Assembly: GCF_001429185.1 (NCBI RefSeq)
Contig: NZ_LMIW01000009.1
Span: forward strand, 248,001-312,000
Source: Terrabacter sp. Root85
GTDB lineage: Bacteria > Actinomycetota > Actinomycetes > Actinomycetales > Dermatophilaceae
Reading direction: 5' to 3'
Length of the DNA: 64,000 bases
Positions 8,076 through 15,575 of the stretch are shown piece after piece (position 1 is the stretch's first letter; every line of letters begins with the position of its first letter). The notes beneath the pieces were generated by a model. The model saw nothing but the letters and a program-made list of their open reading frames with translations. It was not told the DNA's origin and ran no database searches. A program made the position numbers and the translations under genes.

Positions 8076-8092
8076 CCGAGGGCGTATGCCGT
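8076..8092 (+). repeat. Intergenic CCGAGGGCGTATGCCGT repeat, copy 2
   Basis: A 17-bp match to the repeat at 2076-2094, lying directly after the terminator at 8037-8068 and before the next gene. Confidence 0.7.
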
Positions 8093-8136
8093 GTCGCGGG
8101 GCGGGCGGTCGCGCGCGGTTCGGTTACGGTGCCTGA

Positions 8137-8829
8137 ATGCCGCTGGAGCTTCCGGTGCCGGGACGCGACCGTCGAGGGGCTGCGCCTTCCCTCGACCTGG
8201 AGACGTTGCCCCGCGAGGTGCGCGCGGCGGTGGAGGCGATGGTCGCCGGACACGAGGTGTCGCTCCGCCGCGACGGCCGCGAGATCGGCGTGCTCGTGCA
8301 CCGCCCGAGCGTGCTGGTGGGCACCGTCGTGGGCGGACCGGAGCCGGAGCGGGCCGGTCGCGAGGACGACGAGGGTCGTGGTCCGGAGCGCGTGCCCGAG
8401 GGCGTCATGGTCGTGGCGACGGCGACGAAGCTGTCGAAGGCCGCTCGCCAGCGTCTCTCCGACGAGCTCGGCGACGGCTACGTCGTGCTCGACCTGTTGC
8501 GGGCCCCGGCCAGCGCCGATGTCGTGCTGACGCATCCGGTGAGCCCACAGCTGCTCGGGTCGCTGCGCGGGATGTTCCCGCAGGCCCGGATCATCGTCAC
8601 CGAGATCGAGGACGACGAGCTCGGCGTCAGCGCACCGGGTCCCGTGAGCCGGCTGCTCGACGCCGGGGCGTCGGCCTACCTGCCGCCGCGTCCGCTGCGC
8701 GAGGTGGCCGCGAACGTCCACGCGTACCTGACCGGCTCCGGTGCGCCGCAGCTCACCGCCGGTGACTCGGGGACGCCGCCGCGCGCGGCGCTGGGTTCCT
8801 CACCCGACGGTGCCCCGCCACCCGGTTGA
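8137..8829 (+). CDS. Hypothetical protein with pseudo-receiver-like C-terminal domain
   Basis: 230 aa, no confident family. Residues about 20-65 (LPREVRAAVEAMVAGHEVSLRRDGREIGVLVHRP) look like the small Phd/antitoxin-type segment seen in actinobacterial proteins. Residues about 90-205 alternate hydrophobic strands and helices and end LLDAGASAYLPPRPLREVAANVHAYL, recalling the last beta-alpha unit of a response-regulator receiver, but without a clear phospho-acceptor Asp. The Pro/Gly-rich tail overlaps an inverted repeat. A regulatory role is a guess. Confidence 0.6.
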   Translation: MPLELPVPGRDRRGAAPSLDLETLPREVRAAVEAMVAGHEVSLRRDGREIGVLVHRPSVLVGTVVGGPEPERAGREDDEGRGPERVPEGVMVVATATKLSKAARQRLSDELGDGYVVLDLLRAPASADVVLTHPVSPQLLGSLRGMFPQARIIVTEIEDDELGVSAPGPVSRLLDAGASAYLPPRPLREVAANVHAYLTGSGAPQLTAGDSGTPPRAALGSSPDGAPPPG

Positions 8830-8870
8830 GGTCCCCGCCGCAGCATCCAGCGCGGGCTCACCTCAACCGG
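8822..8870. terminator. Bidirectional hairpin between convergent genes
   Basis: Perfect 11-bp arms CCGGTTGAGGT (8822-8832) and ACCTCAACCGG (8860-8870), with further pairing of CCCCGC and GCGGG inside. It includes the stop codon of the plus-strand gene and sits 24 bp from the stop of the minus-strand VOC gene, so it probably terminates both. No T-run is present. Confidence 0.6.
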
Positions 8871-8893
8871 CAGCTGCGTGCTCGCGGTGTCGC

Positions 8894-9232
8894 TCAGGAC
8901 TCGACACAGAACTCGTTGCCTTCAGGGTCGGCCATGACCACCAGGTCGCCGTCGCCGCCGGTCACCGTTGCGCCCAGGGCGACGAGGCGCTCGACCTCGG
9001 CCTCGACCGTGTCCATGGTGCGCAGGTCGAAGTGCTGCCGGTTCTTCGCCGTCTTGGCCTCCGGGACGGGCTGGAACCACAGGGTCGGGCCACCCCAGCC
9101 CGCGGGCTCGACCCAGGCCCGCTCGTCCGTGCTGTCCTCGTCGACGTTCGAGCCGAGGGCCGCGGCCCAGAAGGTCGCGAGCCGCAACGGCTCGGCGCAG
9201 TCGAACGTCACCGACTTCACGAAGGCCACCAT
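8894..9232 (-). CDS. VOC-family protein
   Basis: 112 aa, a single compact VOC domain: FVKSVTFDCAEPLRLATFWAAALG, then LWFQPVPEAKTAKNRQHFDLRT, and at the C-terminus DLVVMADPEGNEFCVES. This short glyoxalase-like form is very common in actinobacteria and usually has no assigned substrate. It is transcribed towards the preceding plus-strand gene. Confidence 0.85.
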   Translation of the reverse strand: MVAFVKSVTFDCAEPLRLATFWAAALGSNVDEDSTDERAWVEPAGWGGPTLWFQPVPEAKTAKNRQHFDLRTMDTVEAEVERLVALGATVTGGDGDLVVMADPEGNEFCVES

Positions 9233-9268
9233 GCACCGAACCTAGCCGCCCCCGGTCGCCACCACCCC

Positions 9269-9313
9269 TTTGAGGTATCCGCGCCGCAGGACTCGCGGTC
9301 GGGATACGTCAAA
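9269..9313. repeat. Inverted repeat TTTGAGGTATCC / GGATACGTCAAA
   Basis: Near-perfect 12-bp arms (one mismatch), 21 bp apart, between the copA stop and the start of the VOC gene. It may terminate copA transcription or be part of the VOC promoter region; there is no T-run on the minus strand. Confidence 0.5.
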
Positions 9314-9336
9314 CCGGGGCGCGGGACCAGCAGCGG

Positions 9337-11805
9337 TCAGCGGTGCCAGCGCTTGAGGCGCAGGGAGTTGCTGACGACGAGCACGGACGAGAGGGCCATC
9401 GTCGCGCCGGCGATCATCGGGTTGAGCAGGCCGAACGCGGCGAGCGGGATCGCGGCGGTGTTGTAGCCGAAGGCCCAGGCGAGGTTCTGCTTGATGATGC
9501 GCAGGGTCTCGCGGGAGAGCCCGATCGCGTCGCCGACTGCGTCGAGGTCGGTGCGCACGAGGACGATGTCGGCCGAGTCCATCGCGACGTCGGTGCCCGA
9601 GCCCATCGCGAGACCGAGGTCGGCCTGGGCGAGGGCTGCGGCGTCGTTGACGCCGTCGCCGACCATGGCGACGACCCGGCCGGACTGCTGCAGCTCGGTG
9701 ACGACGGCGTGCTTCTGCGCCGGCAGCACGTCGGCGCGCACGTTGGAGGCATCGATGCCGACCTGCTCGGCGACGCTGCGCGCGTTGGAGGCGCTGTCGC
9801 CGGTCAGCAGGTAGGGCGTCAGGCCGAGCGCCCGGAGCCGCGCGATGGCGGCCTTGGACGAGTCGCGCACCGTGTCCTCGACGGTGAGAGCCGCCTGGGC
9901 GACGCCGTCCCAGCCGACGTAGACCGTCGTGCCGGCGTGGCTGCGGGCGTGCGCGACGAGCTCGGGGTCGACGCTCTCGAAGAGGACGGCCTTGCCGACG
10001 GTGACCTCGGTGTCCTTGATCCGCGCGGTGGCTCCCTCGCCGGGGTTCGACTGGAAGTCGCGGATGCGCGGCAGGTCGAGCGTGGCCAGTCGGGCGCCGT
10101 CGACGACGGCCTGCGCGATGGGGTGCTCGCTGCCCTGTTCGACGGCGGCGGCCGCGGTGAGCGCCGCCTTCTTGGACAGCTTGCCGCGCACGGCGATGCT
10201 CCGCAGCCGCAGCTCGCCGGTCGTCACGGTGCCCGTCTTGTCGAGCACGACGGTGTCGACCCGGCGCGTGTCCTCGAGCACCTGCGGGCCCTTGATGAGG
10301 GTGCCGAGCTGGGCACCGCGACCGGTGCCGACGAGCAGGGCGGTCGGCGTGGCCAGACCGAGGGCGCAGGGGCAGGCGATGATGAGCACGGTCACGGCGA
10401 CGGCGAGCGACGTGCCGAGGTCGTGGCCTGTCAGGAGCCAGGCGGCGAACGTCACGACCGCGATGACGAGGACGACGGGCACGAAGATCGCGGAGACGCG
10501 GTCGGCGAGGCGCTGGACGTCGGCCTTGCCGGTCTGGGCGGTCTCGACGAGACGCTGGATGCCGGCGAGCATCGTGTCGGCGCCGACCTTGCGCGCCTCG
10601 ACGACGATGCGTCCGGTCGTGTTGATCGAGCCGCCGGTGACGTCGTCGCCGGGGGAGACGTCGACGGGGGTCGACTCGCCGGTGACGAGGCTCGCGTCGA
10701 CGGCGCTCGAGCCGTCGCGCACGGTGCCGTCGGTCGCGACCTTCTCACCGGGCCGGACGACGAACTGGTCGCCGACGACGAGCTGGTCGACGGGGATGCG
10801 CTGCTCGCTCGTGATCCGCGACTGCGGGTCGACGCGCAGGACGGAGACGTCCTTGGCGCCGAGGTCGAGCAGCGAGCGCAGGGCGTCCTTGCCGGAGTCC
10901 TTGGCGCGCGCCTCGAGGAAGCGGCCGACGAGCAGGAACGTCGTGACGACCGAGGCCACCTCGAAGTAGAGGTGCATGCCGCCCTGGAGCAGCTCGACGA
11001 CGGAGTAGCCCCACGCCGCGAGCACGCCGAGCGACACGAGGGTGTCCATCGTCGAGGCGAGGTGGCGGGCGTTGACCGCGGCGGCGCGGTGGAACGGCCA
11101 GGCGCACCAGAAGACGACGGGCGTCGCGAGGAGCAGCTCGAGCCAGGGACTCGCCCCGAAGGTCGGGAGCACCATGGCGAGCAGCAGGACGGGGATCGTC
11201 AGCGCGATGGCGACGACGAGCCGGGGCTTGAGGACGTCCTGCGCGGGCGTGTGGTCGAGGTGGTTCTCGCCGGAGCCGCCGTGGCCGGCCTGACCGTCGT
11301 GACCGTCGTGACCTGCGTGGCCCTCGCGTGCCGCCGAGGGCGTTGGAGTCGTCGCGGGACGGACGTCGACCTGCGTGGTCGCGGCGGTGTCGCGGACCTT
11401 CTGGCGGGCCAGCTCCTGGGCCCGCAGCTTCTCGAGCAGCGCACCGGCGGCAGGCCTCGCGACCTCGCCACCCGCGGAGCCGGCCGGGGCACTCTCGCGC
11501 GACACGGCATACGTGCTCGGGGCGGTGGGGGCCGGCGGCGCAGGGCGCGAGCCGTCGATGACGGTGGCGCCGTAGCCGGTCTTCTTCACCTCGGCGACGA
11601 TCTGCTCGACCGTGACGGGAGCGGTGAACGAGACGAGCGCCTTCTCGGTGGCGAGGTTGACGGTCGCGGACTCGACGCCGGCGACCTTGGACAGCTTGCG
11701 CTCGATGCGGGCCGAGCAGGAGGCGCAGGTCATGCCGGTGATGGCGAGGCGGACCTCGTCGGGGGTCCGCTCGGCCGTGGTCACCGGCGCCTGGCCCTCG
11801 GTCAT
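9337..11805 (-). CDS. copA: Copper-translocating P1B-type ATPase CopA
   Basis: 822 aa from the ATG at 11805; the open frame runs further upstream but overlaps copZ. Domains in order: heavy-metal-associated domain with GMTCASC (C27/C30); a His/Gly-rich linker (GHAGHDGHDGQAGHGG) that may bind metal; the transmembrane core with CPC (about 478-480); the P-domain DKTGT (phosphorylated D522); and the hinge motif MVGDGVNDAAALAQADLG. CPC is the Cu(I) transport signature. It pumps Cu(I) out of the cytoplasm. The start overlaps the copZ stop by four bases (ATGA), and CsoR probably controls the operon. Confidence 0.95.
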   Translation of the reverse strand: MTEGQAPVTTAERTPDEVRLAITGMTCASCSARIERKLSKVAGVESATVNLATEKALVSFTAPVTVEQIVAEVKKTGYGATVIDGSRPAPPAPTAPSTYAVSRESAPAGSAGGEVARPAAGALLEKLRAQELARQKVRDTAATTQVDVRPATTPTPSAAREGHAGHDGHDGQAGHGGSGENHLDHTPAQDVLKPRLVVAIALTIPVLLLAMVLPTFGASPWLELLLATPVVFWCAWPFHRAAAVNARHLASTMDTLVSLGVLAAWGYSVVELLQGGMHLYFEVASVVTTFLLVGRFLEARAKDSGKDALRSLLDLGAKDVSVLRVDPQSRITSEQRIPVDQLVVGDQFVVRPGEKVATDGTVRDGSSAVDASLVTGESTPVDVSPGDDVTGGSINTTGRIVVEARKVGADTMLAGIQRLVETAQTGKADVQRLADRVSAIFVPVVLVIAVVTFAAWLLTGHDLGTSLAVAVTVLIIACPCALGLATPTALLVGTGRGAQLGTLIKGPQVLEDTRRVDTVVLDKTGTVTTGELRLRSIAVRGKLSKKAALTAAAAVEQGSEHPIAQAVVDGARLATLDLPRIRDFQSNPGEGATARIKDTEVTVGKAVLFESVDPELVAHARSHAGTTVYVGWDGVAQAALTVEDTVRDSSKAAIARLRALGLTPYLLTGDSASNARSVAEQVGIDASNVRADVLPAQKHAVVTELQQSGRVVAMVGDGVNDAAALAQADLGLAMGSGTDVAMDSADIVLVRTDLDAVGDAIGLSRETLRIIKQNLAWAFGYNTAAIPLAAFGLLNPMIAGATMALSSVLVVSNSLRLKRWHR

Positions 11806-12023
11806 CGGAGGCTGTAACCGGCCTCCGCGACGGCGTCCGCGACGGCGGACGGGTCGAGGGGGGCCTCGCTCGTGATGGTGACGGGGGAGTCCTCGCCGGG
11901 GTGCAGGTCGACCGCGACCGCGACGACGCCGGGCAGGGCCGACAGCTCGCCGCTCACGGCGGCAGTGCAGTGACCGCACGTCATGCCGGTCACGGTGATC
12001 TCGGTCTGGGTGGTGGTGCTCAT
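11802..12023 (-). CDS. copZ: CopZ-like copper chaperone
   Basis: 73 aa heavy-metal-associated domain with the Cu(I)-binding motif GMTCGHC (about residues 13-19) and the usual beta-alpha-beta-beta-alpha-beta fold. It starts at ATG 12023 after a strong GAGGAGG. It delivers Cu(I) to CopA, encoded immediately downstream with a four-base overlap. It lies between csoR and copA on the same strand. Confidence 0.93.
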   Translation of the reverse strand: MSTTTQTEITVTGMTCGHCTAAVSGELSALPGVVAVAVDLHPGEDSPVTITSEAPLDPSAVADAVAEAGYSLR

Positions 12024-12057
12024 GAGGTGCCTCCTCGGGCGGTGGTCGGTGGGGTGC

Positions 12058-12339
12058 TCAGCTGCGCACGAGTCGGGCGATGGCCTCCGAGGCCTCGCGC
12101 ACCTTCTCGGCGGCGGCCTCGTCGGACTCGCGGGCGGCATCGACGACGCAGTGGGCGACGTGGTCCTCGAGCAGGCCGAGGCTCACCGCCTGCAGCGCCT
12201 TGGTGATGGCGCTGACCTGGGTCAGGATGTCGATGCAGTAGGTGTCGGTGTCGACCATCTTCTGCACGCCACGCACCTGCCCCTCGATGCGGCGCAGCCG
12301 CTTCAGGTAGTCGTCCTTGCTGCCGGTGTATCCAGCCAT
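12058..12339 (-). CDS. csoR: CsoR-type copper-sensing repressor
   Basis: 93-aa all-helical DUF156 protein. The Cu(I) ligand set of CsoR is complete: C35, H60 and C64 (YCIDI ... DHVAHC), plus the N-terminal RLRRIEGQVRGVQKM DNA-binding helix. It starts with ATG after GAGGAGG. As the first gene of csoR-copZ-copA it should repress the operon and release when Cu(I) binds; a matching operator palindrome lies 27-43 bp upstream. Confidence 0.93.
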   Translation of the reverse strand: MAGYTGSKDDYLKRLRRIEGQVRGVQKMVDTDTYCIDILTQVSAITKALQAVSLGLLEDHVAHCVVDAARESDEAAAEKVREASEAIARLVRS

Positions 12340-12365
12340 GGCACCTCCTCGTGGTGGTCAACAGG

Positions 12366-12382
12366 ATACCCCTCTGGGGTAT
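12366..12382. promoter_or_regulatory. CsoR operator palindrome
   Basis: The perfect 17-bp palindrome ATACCCCTCTGGGGTAT lies 27 bp upstream of the csoR start. GTATACCCC-type palindromes with a C/G tract are the known CsoR binding sites in actinobacteria. Confidence 0.8.
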
Positions 12383-12391
12383 TCCCCTCCG

Positions 12392-12799
12392 TCACGAACC
12401 GCCGAGCACCTCCTTCGCCAGCCGCTTCGGGGCTTTGGCCAGCCAGGCGTCGGTGACGACCTCGCGGATCTCCTCCGTGGTGAGCCTGCCGAGGTCCCGC
12501 TCAAGCAGGAGCACGGCGTTGTAGCCGTTCCAGTGCGGCGTCGTGAACCACGGCGAGTCGGGGTCCGAGACCATCGACTCCTTGTCCTCGGCCGTGCACG
12601 AGAAGGCGAGCACGTCGTCGTAGGGCTCGCCCGTCTCCGGGTCGAACGCGTCCTTGCGCGGGCCGCGAGCGAAGGCGAACGTCTTGCCCCTGACCTGGAA
12701 GCTCGGCCGTCCGCCGGCAGGCGGGTCGCGCGTCACCTCGGGCAGCGCGGCGGCTGCCTCGTCGATGTCGCTGAGCCGGGCGGGACGCGAGCGGGCCAT
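12392..12799 (-). CDS. MmcQ/YjbR-family protein
   Basis: 135 aa from the ATG reading MARSRPARLSD; the longer open frame upstream is non-coding. Family features: LPEVTRDPPAGGRPSFQVRGKTFAF at the N-terminal half, HWNGYNAVLLLERDLGRLTTEEIREVVTDAWLAKAPKRL at the end. YjbR proteins have a CyaY-like fold and are annotated as possible DNA-binding proteins; the true function is not established. The gene ends just upstream of the CsoR operator. Confidence 0.85.
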   Translation of the reverse strand: MARSRPARLSDIDEAAAALPEVTRDPPAGGRPSFQVRGKTFAFARGPRKDAFDPETGEPYDDVLAFSCTAEDKESMVSDPDSPWFTTPHWNGYNAVLLLERDLGRLTTEEIREVVTDAWLAKAPKRLAKEVLGGS

Positions 12800-12890
12800 G
12801 CCCTCGCACGTTAGCCCGCCGGACGGCATACCTGAAGGGGCCACGCGGCCACGGGCGAAGCGGACGTCGGGCACCCCGGCGGGCACGCCG

Positions 12891-12930
12891 GCGGACGGTG
12901 CGGCGGACGGTGCGGCGGACGGTGCGGCGG
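12891..12930 (+). repeat. Tandem GCGGACGGTGCG repeat, about 3.3 copies
   Basis: Three perfect 12-bp units plus a partial unit in the interval between the YjbR gene and the SARP-like gene. Multiples of three and high GC suggest replication slippage; no function is evident. Confidence 0.75.
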
Positions 12931-12979
12931 ATCCGGCCAAACCGGTCACGAAAGTCGCGGTTCGGGCGTATTTTCTGGG

Positions 12980-13885
12980 GTGAGCAGCCCACCTCGATGT
13001 GTGGGGGTTAGCGTGGCCGTCTCGGGGCTCAGACTCAATCTTCTCGGTGCTCCGACGCTCGTCTCGGGAGACGATCCCGTGGCGCTGTCGCCGGGTACCG
13101 CGGTGCTCGTCGCCTATCTCGCGCTCGCACCGCGCGAGGGGCGCCAGCGCGCGGTCGCCGCTGCCCAGCTCTTCTCCGACTGCCCTGTGGACTCGGCCCG
13201 CCGCCGGCTCAACACCGCGGTCTGGCGGCTGCAGTCCGAGGTGCGCGCGAGCACGGGCGTCGAGCTCGTCGGCCGCTCCGGCGGTCGGTCCGTGGCGCTG
13301 AGCCCGGCCGTGCCGATGACCGTCGACGCCGTGCGCTTCGAGGACCTGCTGGCCCCCGTCCTGCGCCGCAGCGTCGTCGACCTCACCGACGACGACGTCC
13401 GTCGGCTCGAGGACGCCGTCGCGCTGCACCGGGGCCGGCTCGTCGAGGTCTGCGACGACGAGTGGGTGCTCGGGGCGCGCCACCGGATCGAGACCCTCTA
13501 CCTCACCGCCCTCGACTACCTCGTCCAGCACCACGGGTCCCGCGGTGACGTCGCCGCCGTCGACCGCTACGGGACGCTCGCGCTCGCCATCGAGCCGTTG
13601 CGCGAGGACATCCACCGCCACCTCATGGGCGCCTACGCGGCGTCCGGCCGGCACGACCTCGTCGAGCGGCAGTTCGAGCAGTGCCGCCTGACCCTGCTCG
13701 ACGAGCTCGGCGCCGACCCGATGCCCGAGACGGTCGCGCTCTACGCCCGGATCACCCGGGGCGACGCCGGCCAGGCCGCCTCGGTGGCCGCGCTCGTCGC
13801 CGAGCTCGAACGGGCCCGGCGCGAGGTCGTGCGCCTCGCCGAGATCGTCGACCGCGCGCTCGACCGCCTGCACCGCATGCCCTGA
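12980..13885 (+). CDS. SARP/BTAD-family transcriptional activator linked to the eCIS cluster
   Basis: 301 aa from GTG 12980; an alternative GTG at 13013 (VAVSGLRLNLLG) begins exactly at the winged helix and is equally likely. The N-terminal OmpR-like winged helix (about residues 15-110) is followed by a bacterial transcriptional activator domain (BTAD, about 120-260) with ALDYLVQHHGSRGDVAAVDRYGTLAL and LREDIHRHLMGAYAASGRHDLVERQFEQCR. The tail (265-301) is a predicted coiled coil. No ATPase domain is attached, so it is the small SARP form. A TATTTT lies 5 bp before GTG 12980. It sits 190 bp upstream of the eCIS operon in the same direction, and 11-bp-spaced repeats between them are candidate binding sites. 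Control of the eCIS is inferred. Confidence 0.85.
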   Translation: MSSPPRCVGVSVAVSGLRLNLLGAPTLVSGDDPVALSPGTAVLVAYLALAPREGRQRAVAAAQLFSDCPVDSARRRLNTAVWRLQSEVRASTGVELVGRSGGRSVALSPAVPMTVDAVRFEDLLAPVLRRSVVDLTDDDVRRLEDAVALHRGRLVEVCDDEWVLGARHRIETLYLTALDYLVQHHGSRGDVAAVDRYGTLALAIEPLREDIHRHLMGAYAASGRHDLVERQFEQCRLTLLDELGADPMPETVALYARITRGDAGQAASVAALVAELERARREVVRLAEIVDRALDRLHRMP

Positions 13886-13889
13886 CGGG

Positions 13890-13908
13890 CACCGAGGGCG
13901 TATGCCGT
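13890..13908 (+). repeat. Intergenic CACCGAGGGCGTATGCCGT repeat, copy 3
   Basis: Identical over 19 bp to the copy at 2076-2094; it begins 5 bp after the stop codon of the SARP-like gene. Confidence 0.75.
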
Positions 13909-13997
13909 GTCGCCGGGGAGCAGCACGGGTGACCTCTCGACGTGGCCGGGTGGGCAGGACTCGGCCTCTCGACGGTGGGGGTCGGCGGCGGTCGGTG

Positions 13998-14074
13998 GTG
14001 AGCAGGCGGTGAGCGGGTGGTGATCGGGGGGCGGGGGGCTCGTGAGCGGTCGGTGATCGGGGGCCGGGACGCTC
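13998..14074 (+). promoter_or_regulatory. Candidate SARP operator: GTGA heptamers on an 11-bp register
   Basis: Reading in 11-bp steps from 13998 gives heptamers GTGAGCA, GTGAGCG, GTGATCG, (GCGGGGG), GTGAGCG, GTGATCG, (CCGGGAC), each followed by 4 bp. The last six units also form a 33-bp tandem duplication (14009-14041 and 14042-14074). SARP proteins are known to bind direct heptamer repeats spaced by 4 bp on one face of the helix. The array ends just before the first eCIS-operon gene. No clear -10 is visible. Regulation by the adjacent SARP-like protein is inferred. Confidence 0.6.
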
Positions 14075-14104
14075 GTGCCTGAGCAGAAGGGTCACGGCCT
14101 GGTG

Positions 14105-14311
14105 ATGCGAGCGTGGAGGCGGCGATTCCTCATCGACGTGTGGGCCGAGCCCCGCGACGTCGACTCGCTCCCGGCCGTCATCAGGGCCCGGGTGCGCGAC
14201 ATGGCCACGGACGAGGAGACCTACGTGGGATCGTTCGCCGAGATCGAGCAGATCGTCGAGGCACGCCTCGACGACGACGGCGTGGCCCCGAGGCGTTGGG
14301 AGCGACCGTGA
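14105..14311 (+). CDS. Small eCIS-associated protein, first gene of the operon
   Basis: 68 aa from ATG 14105; in-frame GTG codons at 14102 and 14075 are alternatives, with AGAAGGG about 11-14 bases upstream of 14102/14105. The sequence RRFLIDVWAEPRDVDSLP, RARVRDMATDEETYVGSFAEIEQIVE reads like the short beta-rich proteins often found beside CIS cap genes and related loci (an R-F-x-V-x-hWxEPR start and a YhGShxEhhxhI end). The stop overlaps the GTG of the next gene (GTGA). Role unknown; an accessory or regulatory part is possible. Confidence 0.65.
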   Translation: MRAWRRRFLIDVWAEPRDVDSLPAVIRARVRDMATDEETYVGSFAEIEQIVEARLDDDGVAPRRWERP

Positions 14312-14850
14312 TCCGCGAGGTCAGCGAGGCGCTGCGCGACGTCATCCACCGGGCCACCCCCGACCTCGGTGCGTGGGTCGTGCTCCACTCGCTCTCGCAG
14401 GGCGACAAGACGGCCCTGCCGGACACGAAGGGCATCCTCGCGCTCATCGCGGTCGCCGAGCACCCCCACCTGCGCAACCGACCCCTCGTCGACGGCCTCA
14501 CCGGGCTCGTCCGCGCGCCCCTGTCGCTCCAGCTGACCTACCTCGTCACCTACGTCGGCGACCACGACGAGGCGCAGACCCGGCTCGGTCGCATCGTCCA
14601 GGCCTTCCACACGACGCCGATCGTGCGTCCGCCGGACCTGACGCCGCCGCTGTCGGACGAGGTCGAGAGCATCGCCGTCCGGCTGCTCGCGCCGAACGCC
14701 GACGAGCGCAACCAGGTGTGGGGGTCGCTGGGTCGGGCCGGGCGGCTCGCCCTCTTCTACGAGGTCGACGTCGTTCCGGTGCCGGTCCTCGAGCGCGAGG
14801 GCCGCGGCCGGGTGCGCGAGCACCGCATCGACTGGGTGGGGGCGACGTGA
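14308..14850 (+). CDS. DUF4255 protein, Pvc16-like tail terminator/cap adaptor
   Basis: 180 aa from a GTG overlapping the previous stop. The start REVSEALRDVIHRA and the body LQLTYLVTYVGDHDEAQTRLGRIVQAFHTTPI, ending with ALFYEVDVVPV, match the DUF4255/Pvc16 N-terminal domain. In the PVC and AFP particles this protein caps the tube and sheath end far from the baseplate. Coupled by a four-base overlap to the gene before and the gene after. Confidence 0.85.
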   Translation: MIREVSEALRDVIHRATPDLGAWVVLHSLSQGDKTALPDTKGILALIAVAEHPHLRNRPLVDGLTGLVRAPLSLQLTYLVTYVGDHDEAQTRLGRIVQAFHTTPIVRPPDLTPPLSDEVESIAVRLLAPNADERNQVWGSLGRAGRLALFYEVDVVPVPVLEREGRGRVREHRIDWVGAT

Positions 14851-15458
14851 GCGTCCAGCCGGCGGCCCCGCACCTCGCAACGGTCACGACGACGCTGCGC
14901 CACACCGTGCGCCTCGTCCACGCCTCGACCGGGGCGCGGCTGCGCGGCCTCGACGCCCACCTCGAGCCGGCCCCGGCAGGCTGGACCCTCCGCGTGCTCC
15001 CGGACGTCCTCGTCGTCGCCGTCCGCGCCGACGCTCCGGTGCCCGCCGTGCCGCCGAGGGTCGTCGTCACCCTGACGGACGGGGCGCTCGCCGACGTCCT
15101 CGTCGTGCCGCAGCTCGCGGGTCGACCCCCGCGGACGTTCGTCGTCGACCTCACCGGACCCGAGGTCGAGGTCGTCGTCCACCCCGTCCCCTCGACCCTC
15201 ACCGTCATCCTCACGACCCCGTCGACCGGAGCGCCACGCACCGGTGTCACCGTCACGGCGCGCGCGACCTCGGGTCCCGACCCGAAGCCGAGCGTCGCTC
15301 TCCCCGAGGTCGACCCGGGCACCTACCGCTCCGCGCCCGTCGAGTGGACGGCCGCCTTCACCCCGCTCGACCTGCTCGTCGGCGGCCAGCCGCTGCGCAC
15401 CCTCGCCGTCGACGTCGCGACGTCGACCACCACGGCCCACCTCGTCGACACGACCTGA
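14847..15458 (+). CDS. Unknown beta-rich eCIS cluster protein
   Basis: 203 aa from a GTG that overlaps the stop of the DUF4255 gene. No family is recognised. The sequence is almost free of helix-like stretches and alternates short Val/Thr/Leu strands (VRLVHASTGARLRGLDAHLEP, VVVTLTDGALADVLVVPQ, LTVILTTPSTGAPRTGVTVTAR), suggesting one or two Ig-like or carboxypeptidase-regulatory-like beta-sandwich domains. Its position between cap adaptor and sheath suggests a capping or surface-decorating role; that is inference. Confidence 0.75.
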   Translation: MSVQPAAPHLATVTTTLRHTVRLVHASTGARLRGLDAHLEPAPAGWTLRVLPDVLVVAVRADAPVPAVPPRVVVTLTDGALADVLVVPQLAGRPPRTFVVDLTGPEVEVVVHPVPSTLTVILTTPSTGAPRTGVTVTARATSGPDPKPSVALPEVDPGTYRSAPVEWTAAFTPLDLLVGGQPLRTLAVDVATSTTTAHLVDTT

Positions 15459-15575
15459 CGGACCGGGCCCCACCCACCAGGAGAACCGCACCACCCGAAC
15501 CGCACCACGACCGAATCCATCCGCACCGCACCCCCACCTGAACCGCACGACAGAGCACGAGCCGAGGAGGGCACC
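15459..15575 (+). promoter_or_regulatory. C-rich, G-poor leader upstream of the sheath gene
   Basis: 117 bp between the unknown protein and the sheath, the longest gap inside the operon. It is strongly C-over-G skewed with CCGCACC/GAACCGCAC motifs repeated (about 15486, 15498 and 15541), then a GAGGAGG ribosome site before GTG 15576. A C-rich, unstructured leader of this kind resembles a Rho utilisation site and may tune sheath expression relative to the cap genes; no hairpin or promoter is evident. Confidence 0.4.

Noticed and set aside
9343-11817. 824-codon open frame opposite copA
   Set aside because: copA carries all P-type ATPase motifs on the minus strand; the opposite frame is low-complexity.
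12891-12930. Tandem 12-bp repeat as an SARP operator
   Set aside because: The period is 12 rather than 11 bp and it lies upstream of the regulator gene, not its presumed target; slippage is a simpler reading.
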